Translations under genes and position numbers: made by a program
Part shown: one piece after another, positions 7,149-11,928 of the stretch
Layout: the number at the start of each line of letters is the position of its first letter
How positions within the stretch are numbered: position 1 is the stretch's first letter
Assembly (NCBI GenBank): GCA_965242745.1
Contig: CBDETG010000047.1
Coordinates: 1 to 11,928, forward strand
Length of the DNA stretch: 11,928 nt
Origin: JABAAI01 sp965242745
GTDB taxonomy: Bacteria > Spirochaetota > Leptospiria > Leptospirales > Leptonemataceae
Reading direction: 5' to 3'
The notes under the pieces: model-generated
The model's input: only the letters and a program-made list of their open reading frames with translations
Database searches by the model: none
Told to the model about the DNA's origin: nothing

Positions 7149-7357
7149 AGTATTTTTTCTGCGCTTAAAAAAATTATTTATATACATTATTCCAAAATTT
7201 GCATATATTTCTAAATAGGAAAGCTTGGGCTCACCGTAATTTATACTGCAGTCAGTATGAAAAAGGATTGCAATTTGCAGCACTGTGAGAGACATAATAC
7301 AAAAAAGCAAGTTATTTTTCAAGTCTACGCTTGCAAAAACAAAATACCGTGTAGCAT

Positions 7358-8647
7358 ATGGAATATAAGAAAATCCGAGCTAAAAGCTTTGCAGAATGCG
7401 TGATGAAGCTGCGCAGTATCTATGGCAATGAAGCCATTATTTTAGGCAATAGAGAAATCGAAGACAGGGGTTTGCTTGGCTCTGGTCTTTTTTCGCGTAA
7501 AAGTCATGAGTTGGAATATATGCTTCCTGAAAAGAAAGGCAGGGCTGCTCTTTTTCCCGGCCAAGCCTTAGCAAAGACTCAAAAGGGGGAAAAGAACATG
7601 GGACAAGAGATGCAGCTAAGCGGCGCTAAAAGCCCTGCCCCTATGACAGGCAAAGCAGGCCTGCAAAAGCCTGAGCTGGAGTCTCCTCTCAGTCCAAGTC
7701 AGTCCTTCTTGTCTACGCAGCCCCTCTTTTCAGAAGCTCACCTTAGAAGCCTGCCGGGGCATGGCTATAGTCCGATTCTTTCCAATGTGCAGGCTTCTAT
7801 ACAAGCGCATGAGCTTTCAAAGAATGGGAGTTATGTAGCTGAGATTCAATGCAGGCTTCAAGCCAAGCAGCTAAGCCCTGCCTTTGTCCGTGCTTTCATG
7901 TCGCAGTTGGAAAGCCAGCTTTCTGTGCTTGATAAGCAGAACAAAGAGCTTGTAATAGAAAAAAGTCTGCTTACTTTGGCAAAATTGATCCCTGCCTCTC
8001 CTGCCCAAAACCCGGCAAAGGGGCAAAGCCTCATTTTGATGCTGATGGGTCCCGGGGGCGTGGGTAAAAGCACAAGCATTGCAAAACTAGCCGCATATTT
8101 CCATTTGCAAAAAAAGCGTTCCGTTTCTATCTATAGTCTGGACGATTACCGCCTTGGCGCAACAGAGCAGCTTAAGGGTTATACGGAAGTTATGGATTTC
8201 CCCTTCCATGCTCCCTTAGGAGATAAGGAGCTTTTGGAAGCCTTGCGCAGGGAGGGCGCAGAAATTATTTTGATGGATTGCTCGGGGATCAGTCATACAA
8301 ATAAGCAGGGCCTGCTTGAACTCAAGGATTGCGTAGATAGGCTTAAGGCTGAAAGCAGGCAAAGTCTCTCTCTCTCTCTAGAGAGACATCTTGTTCTAGC
8401 TGCCACTATCCAGCCCCTCTTGTTGGAAAGAATACTGAAAGCCTATGAAATGCCGGGTTTTGATAGGCTTATGATAACAAAGCTGGATGAAACAGAATTT
8501 ATCGGCCCTTTTATAGAAATCGCCGATACATTCAAAAGGCCTTTTTCTTTTCTTATGAATGGACAAGAGCTAAGCGCTCACCTGCGCTTGGCCCAAGCGG
8601 AGGAAATGGCAGCTATGCTCCTGGAAGGAGAAGAAGCTTTCTCTTAA
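7358..8647 (+). CDS. flhF: Flagellar SRP-type GTPase FlhF
   Basis: FlhF is the third SRP-family GTPase and helps set flagellar position and number at the membrane. The N-terminus (MEYKKIRAKSFAECVMKLR, then GNEAIILGNREI) matches the FlhF N-terminal domain. Residues about 60-170 are variable and low-complexity. The NG domain shows the P-loop GPGGVGKST (231-239), DDYRLGATEQLK (262-273), DCSGIS at the G3 position (307-312) and TKLDET (374-379). The G3 motif is normally DTAGR, so this copy has lost the Arg. An in-frame TAG at 7352-7354 rules out an earlier start. No Shine-Dalgarno is visible before the ATG. The length of 429 residues is within the family range. It opens the co-directional block; flhA, often upstream in spirochaetes, is not here. 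Confidence 0.95.
   Translation: MEYKKIRAKSFAECVMKLRSIYGNEAIILGNREIEDRGLLGSGLFSRKSHELEYMLPEKKGRAALFPGQALAKTQKGEKNMGQEMQLSGAKSPAPMTGKAGLQKPELESPLSPSQSFLSTQPLFSEAHLRSLPGHGYSPILSNVQASIQAHELSKNGSYVAEIQCRLQAKQLSPAFVRAFMSQLESQLSVLDKQNKELVIEKSLLTLAKLIPASPAQNPAKGQSLILMLMGPGGVGKSTSIAKLAAYFHLQKKRSVSIYSLDDYRLGATEQLKGYTEVMDFPFHAPLGDKELLEALRREGAEIILMDCSGISHTNKQGLLELKDCVDRLKAESRQSLSLSLERHLVLAATIQPLLLERILKAYEMPGFDRLMITKLDETEFIGPFIEIADTFKRPFSFLMNGQELSAHLRLAQAEEMAAMLLEGEEAFS
8365..8379 (+). repeat. TC dinucleotide tract inside flhF
   Basis: Seven TC units plus a T encode the SLSLSL stretch after the G3 motif. The end merges into a perfect 14-bp palindrome (TCTCTCTAGAGAGA, 8373-8386). Loss or gain of one unit would shift the frame. 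Confidence 0.9.
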
Positions 8648-8692
8648 TATCCTTGGAGCGGCATTTGCGTATGCAGGATACAAAAAGCTTCT

Positions 8693-9634
8693 ATGCTCAC
8701 ACGACAAACAAGCCAGTTCACAACAGCGCCGTCATCTGGCGCAAGCTATGTAGACACAATAGACATGGAAGAAAAAAACGCACTTAGCAATCCCAAGAAT
8801 ATGCTTGAGCATAAGCACACGCGTGTTCTTGCTGTGACCTCTGGGAAAGGAGGAGTGGGCAAGTCTACTCTTTGCGTAAATTTGGGCATCAGCTTGGCTA
8901 AGGACGGCAAAAAGGTACTGCTTTTGGATGGAGACCTTGGATTGGCTAATATCAATGTGCTCATGGGGATCATACCTGATCACAGCATTTATGAAGTCAT
9001 ATGCGGGAAAAGGAAATTGAAGGAAGTCGTTATTACTACCAATTTCGGCTTGGACATTATTGCGGGAGCTAACGGTATTTCACAGCTTGCAGATATTAAC
9101 CACGACCAAAGGGCAGTCTTCCTGCATCAGTTAGGAGAATTGCAGGGTTATGATTTTATGCTGATTGATACGGGTGCGGGTATTGGAGCGAATGTTATCA
9201 GCATGGCCTTAGCCAGTGATGAGATACTTGTTGTGACTACGCCTGAGCCTACTTCTGTTACTGACGCCTATGCTATGATCAAAAGCATTATAGTCCATGA
9301 CCCTCATAAAAATATCCGTTTGCTGGTAAATAGAGCGCCTTCTGCTTTGGAAGCAAAGAGAGTTGCAGACCGTCTCAAAAGCATTAGTTCCCGCTTTTTA
9401 AGCGCTTCTATAGAGAGTCTGGGTTTTGTTTTTGAAGAGAATCTGGTGCAAAAGAGCGTGCGGAATCAAAGGCCTTTGCTGACTGTCTACCCCGGCGCAA
9501 AAAGCTCTGCCTGTATCAAACACATAAGCAAACAGCTGCTACGCCACAACAATGGCAGAAAACCCCAAGGCCTTATGTCTTTTTTTCAAAATCTTTTTGG
9601 TTTGAGTGAGAAAAAAGAGATAGGTACATTCTAA
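8693..9634 (+). CDS. flhG: Flagellar MinD-type ATPase FlhG (YlxH)
   Basis: FlhG is a MinD/ParA-type ATPase that works with FlhF to limit flagellar number. The deviant Walker A KGGVGKST is at 52-59, the switch region DGDLGLANINVLMG at 79-92 and the Walker B segment LIDTGAG at 157-163. The C-terminus LMSFFQNLFGL (294-304) looks like the amphipathic membrane-targeting helix of MinD-type proteins. The usual N-terminal FlhF-activating motif (DQAxxLR) is absent: residues 1-42 are Ser/Thr-rich and unlike it. The frame is the same as flhF and is closed by its TAA; no ATG, GTG or TTG lies between. No good ribosome site is seen, so a start at Met25 or Met37 remains possible. It follows flhF by 45 nt. 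Confidence 0.94.
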   Translation: MLTRQTSQFTTAPSSGASYVDTIDMEEKNALSNPKNMLEHKHTRVLAVTSGKGGVGKSTLCVNLGISLAKDGKKVLLLDGDLGLANINVLMGIIPDHSIYEVICGKRKLKEVVITTNFGLDIIAGANGISQLADINHDQRAVFLHQLGELQGYDFMLIDTGAGIGANVISMALASDEILVVTTPEPTSVTDAYAMIKSIIVHDPHKNIRLLVNRAPSALEAKRVADRLKSISSRFLSASIESLGFVFEENLVQKSVRNQRPLLTVYPGAKSSACIKHISKQLLRHNNGRKPQGLMSFFQNLFGLSEKKEIGTF

Positions 9635-9663
9635 AGTTTTTTCTCTAAAGCAAGGAGAAGGAT

Positions 9664-10182
9664 ATGAAGATGATACTAAGATTTGCTCTTGCTTTTGCCT
9701 GTGCGGGTTTTTGCATTGCTTTTGTCAGCGCTTTGCTTGGAGGAGTATATTTTTTATCTGTCTTATTGAGAGCTTTGCTGTGCGCCTTGCTTGGGGCGGG
9801 ATTAGGCATTTGCGTCTACACCCTTTTACGCAAAAAACTCCCTGAGAGTCTGCAATGGAAGTCTGCAGCAAAAGATAATGCTCAGGCGCAGGCGCATAAG
9901 GAAGATGGTGAGGCATTTTATCCTTCTTCTGCTTTCACAAGCCCAAAGCAAAAACATGTTCCAAATATGGAAGAAAAACAGAATATAGAGGATATATTTG
10001 ATTCAGCGCAGCCAAGTAAAACAAGGGGTCAGGCCCCGCCCTACCAAGCCCAGGCCTTATCATCGAATCCAGCCGGCGCCCAGACTTATGGTCAGCATAC
10101 TTTGCTTGCGGGGATGAAGTCGCAATACGAGCCCAAAATCATGGCAGAAGCGGTGCGTACGATGATAGCCGATGAAGCATAA
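9664..10182 (+). CDS. Two-helix membrane protein between flhG and fliA, unknown function
   Basis: The 172-residue protein has AAGGAG 6 nt before its ATG. Two hydrophobic segments (about 5-30 and 33-55, the second with GAGLG) form a likely helical hairpin, followed by RKK, so the long tail is probably cytoplasmic. Residues 60-150 are Gln/Ala/Pro/Ser-rich and look disordered. The last part, EPKIMAEAVRTMIADEA, is helical and looks like a short docking or interaction motif. Spirochaete flagellar blocks commonly carry an uncharacterised gene at this spot, so it is probably a syntenic relative; this comes from memory and was not searched. The stop lies 55 bases before the fliA start. No function is known to me. 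Confidence 0.85.
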   Translation: MKMILRFALAFACAGFCIAFVSALLGGVYFLSVLLRALLCALLGAGLGICVYTLLRKKLPESLQWKSAAKDNAQAQAHKEDGEAFYPSSAFTSPKQKHVPNMEEKQNIEDIFDSAQPSKTRGQAPPYQAQALSSNPAGAQTYGQHTLLAGMKSQYEPKIMAEAVRTMIADEA

Positions 10183-10227
10183 GAGGCCTTTGCAATATAA
10201 GAAAAAGCTACTTCATGCAAGTCAAAG

Positions 10228-10233
10228 AGGAGG
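10228..10233 (+). promoter_or_regulatory. Ribosome binding site of fliA
   Basis: AGGAGG lies 4 nt before the ATG at 10238. It decides this start over the in-frame ATG at 10172, which overlaps the previous gene and lacks such a site. Confidence 0.8.
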
Positions 10234-10237
10234 GGAT

Positions 10238-11062
10238 ATGAGCGTTACGACAACTAAAAATCCTAAGTCTAGGGTCTACGAAAAATACAAGAACGAGGAT
10301 GAGCGCCAACTGTGGCGTCAGTACCGTGACACGCATGAGCTTGAAATACGGGAGTTTTTTGTTGAGCAATATTCGGCGCTAGTCAAATACGTAGCAGGGA
10401 AGGTCTCTATAGGGATGCCGCAAAACGTAGAGTTTGATGACCTTGTCAGCTATGGTTCTTTTGGTCTCTTGGACGCCATTGAAAAATTTGATCCAGAAAG
10501 AGAGATCAAATTCAAAACTTACGCTATGACGAGAATACGAGGCGCTATTTTTGATGAATTACGCAGTATTGATTGGATACCTCGATCCATACGGCAGAAA
10601 GCAAAACAGATAGAAGAGACCATTAGTATGCTTGAAAATAAGATGGGCCATACGGTAGATGATGAAGATATAGCTCAGGAAATGAATCTTTCTGTTCCTG
10701 AGCTCCAGTCTCTGCTGACCAAGATTTCCGGCACAAGCATTATCTCTTTGAATGATATTTGGTATATGGGTGAGGACAATGACGAGGTTTCTTTTATGGA
10801 GACCCTTGAGTCCTCTGCCAACTTGAATCCTGATGCGCTGATAGAAAAAGAAGAGGTCAAAAGCGTGATCATAGAGGCCATAGAACAGCTTCCGGACAAG
10901 GAAAAAAAAGTCGTAGTCTTGTATTATTATGAAGACTTAACTCTCAAGGAAATTGGGGAAGTCCTAGATGTAACCGAAAGCCGGATATCGCAGCTTCATA
11001 CGAAAGCTATCATGCGCTTAAGAGGGAAGCTTATGTGCATGAGAAATGCTCTCAAAAAATAA
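10238..11062 (+). CDS. fliA: RNA polymerase sigma-28 factor (FliA/WhiG type)
   Basis: This sigma factor directs transcription of late flagellar and chemotaxis genes. The 274-residue product has no region 1. Region 2 spans about 40-116, with DDLVSYGSFGLLDAIEKFDP (67-86), the RIRGAIFDELR core (99-109) and DWIPRS (112-117). Region 3 follows (about 118-185), and region 4 (about 215-265) contains the helix-turn-helix LTLKEIGEVLDVTESRISQL. Sequence and length fit the sigma-28 group closely; there is no sign of decay. An A8 run at 10902-10909 lies in region 4. An anti-sigma factor (FlgM) is not encoded in the window. The gene is fourth in the flhF block. Confidence 0.96.
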   Translation: MSVTTTKNPKSRVYEKYKNEDERQLWRQYRDTHELEIREFFVEQYSALVKYVAGKVSIGMPQNVEFDDLVSYGSFGLLDAIEKFDPEREIKFKTYAMTRIRGAIFDELRSIDWIPRSIRQKAKQIEETISMLENKMGHTVDDEDIAQEMNLSVPELQSLLTKISGTSIISLNDIWYMGEDNDEVSFMETLESSANLNPDALIEKEEVKSVIIEAIEQLPDKEKKVVVLYYYEDLTLKEIGEVLDVTESRISQLHTKAIMRLRGKLMCMRNALKK

Positions 11063-11095
11063 AGCTGCCTTGCCTGCATAGGGGGAATGTGACTT

Positions 11096-11099
11096 GGAG
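11096..11099 (+). promoter_or_regulatory. Ribosome binding site of the gene after fliA
   Basis: GGAG is followed by 5 nt (CTCTC) and the ATG at 11105, which fixes the start of the partial gene at the window end. Confidence 0.75.
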
Positions 11100-11104
11100 C
11101 TCTC

Positions 11105-11928
11105 ATGGCCAGGATAGGCGCAGAATTCTATGTCTTTTTAGGCCTCGTCTTAGCTTTATTCCTGCTGTGCCAAGCGCTTTTCAGCGCGCCTGCTCTAAGA
11201 GCTTTATTACAGCTTAGCTTTGCCAAGCAATTCTTATGCTCCTTTGATAAGGGCTTTGGCTGTTTTCTTTTTTTTATAGTCTTTCGGGCAAAGAACTTCC
11301 GTCTGCTCTTTCATGGCTCCAAAACAATAGACCGTTTCTATTTTGAAAGTGATCAAATCGTGCTTTGGGTGAATCCCTTTTTTTTGTGCCTTGGGAAATT
11401 TCGTGTCAGTAAAATATATCTTAAGCGGGCCTTGCTGCATTACTTCAACCGTATGGATTCTTATAAGAAGCAGCATCTCCTTCCTAAGCCTGGGCGCTTT
11501 TTGATCAAGAATATACATATACGCGATGCTTTTGCCTTTATTGAAGATGAGACAATGTGGCCCATATACCGATTGACTATTTCTAATATACAAATCCAAA
11601 AAATGACCTTAGATTTAGCCTGCGCTGTCGGCATCTTTTTTCATACGAAGAAGGGTTCTGCAGAAATGGCAGATGGGAAAATCACGGTGGAGAGCAGCGC
11701 AAAGAAAGGCGCTATACGTTTATGGGGCATGAGGTGGAATGAAGTCAGCAGTTTTAGCGCCCTGCCCATACAGGCCGGCTACTTGGCCCTGGTAGCTCAT
11801 TTTCAAAGAAGCTCTGCTTGGGGCAGAGGGAAGGACAGACTTGCTTTGCAGGGCTTTACAGGTTTAACAAAAGAAAAAGCAGCAAGCCTGGATAGTCTGC
11901 CAGAGCAAAAAATAAGCGGGATACGTTT
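11105..11928 (+). CDS. Membrane-anchored protein of unknown function (3' partial)
   Basis: The frame is uninterrupted from the ATG at 11105 to the window end (274 codons plus two bases) and has a good ribosome site. The product begins with a hydrophobic helix (about 8-28, FYVFLGLVLALFLLCQALF), and a second hydrophobic patch is near 50-60 (GCFLFFIVF). The rest is a series of short beta-type stretches such as VSKIYLKRALLHYF, LIKNIHIRDAFAFIEDE, YRLTISNIQIQKMTLDL and GKITVESSAKKGAIRLWG. The alternation of 'I-x-N-(I/L)-x-I' segments recalls AsmA/DUF748-like envelope proteins, but this is a visual likeness only. It starts 42 bases after fliA and probably belongs to the same transcript. The protein continues past base 11928. 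Confidence 0.85.
   Translation, partial: MARIGAEFYVFLGLVLALFLLCQALFSAPALRALLQLSFAKQFLCSFDKGFGCFLFFIVFRAKNFRLLFHGSKTIDRFYFESDQIVLWVNPFFLCLGKFRVSKIYLKRALLHYFNRMDSYKKQHLLPKPGRFLIKNIHIRDAFAFIEDETMWPIYRLTISNIQIQKMTLDLACAVGIFFHTKKGSAEMADGKITVESSAKKGAIRLWGMRWNEVSSFSALPIQAGYLALVAHFQRSSAWGRGKDRLALQGFTGLTKEKAASLDSLPEQKISGIR

Noticed and set aside
9632..9658. TAAAGTTT after flhG as the -35 element of a sigma-28 promoter
   Set aside because: After 11 bases the -10 position reads CAAGGAGA, which does not resemble GCCGATAA; the TAA is simply the flhG stop.
10172..10237. Earlier ATG giving fliA 22 extra residues
   Set aside because: It overlaps the end of the preceding gene and lacks a ribosome site, whereas AGGAGG precedes the ATG at 10238 and the sigma-28 domain needs no extension.
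11234..11599. A 121-residue open frame on the minus strand
   Set aside because: It is antisense to the long open frame that starts at 11105 with a strong ribosome site, and it shows no domain.

Overview
The window looks like spirochaete DNA. The main evidence is the gene order flhF - flhG - small membrane protein - fliA, a flagellar block typical of Spirochaetota, and a sigma-28 protein with the strongly conserved spirochaete-type sequence. A set of lipoproteins whose signal peptides end in relaxed lipoboxes (for example L-G-N-C) fits too. The phylum call is an inference from family knowledge; I cannot name the genus.

Left half (1-4765, GC-rich): two large, tail-to-tail surface-type genes. 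The first (1-1856, + strand, 5' end outside the window) encodes cysteine-rich 55-residue repeats followed by a GLUG-repeat domain. The second (2123-4765, - strand) encodes a lipoprotein with a glycine/serine tether, a long cysteine-repeat stalk, an acidic calcium-binding-type (thrombospondin type 3-like) segment and a GLUG-repeat domain. Both end in a similar Cys-containing tail. They look like two members of one modular adhesin or surface protein family.

Middle (4766-7357): a 560-base non-coding stretch holds a cluster of imperfect repeats built on GCGCT-T(n)-AGCGC, then an AT-rich part leading to an OmpA/MotB-type peptidoglycan-binding lipoprotein (5430-6158, + strand). A 312-base gap with a stem-loop follows, then a small unrecognised lipoprotein on the - strand (6471-7148), divergent from the flagellar block.

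Right half (7358-11928, lower GC): a co-directional block of flhF, flhG, a two-helix membrane protein of unknown function, fliA, and the start of a membrane-anchored protein that runs off the window end. FlhF and FlhG set flagellar number and placement. FliA directs transcription of late flagellar genes. The two unknown genes are probably linked to flagella or envelope by position only.

Points most worth checking: the inverted homology between the two GLUG genes, the repeat cluster upstream of the lipoprotein, the altered G3 motif of FlhF together with an FlhG that lacks the usual FlhF-activating N-terminus, a TC dinucleotide tract inside flhF, and the unnamed genes on both sides of fliA. I saw no rRNA, tRNA, CRISPR array, insertion sequence or phage gene.
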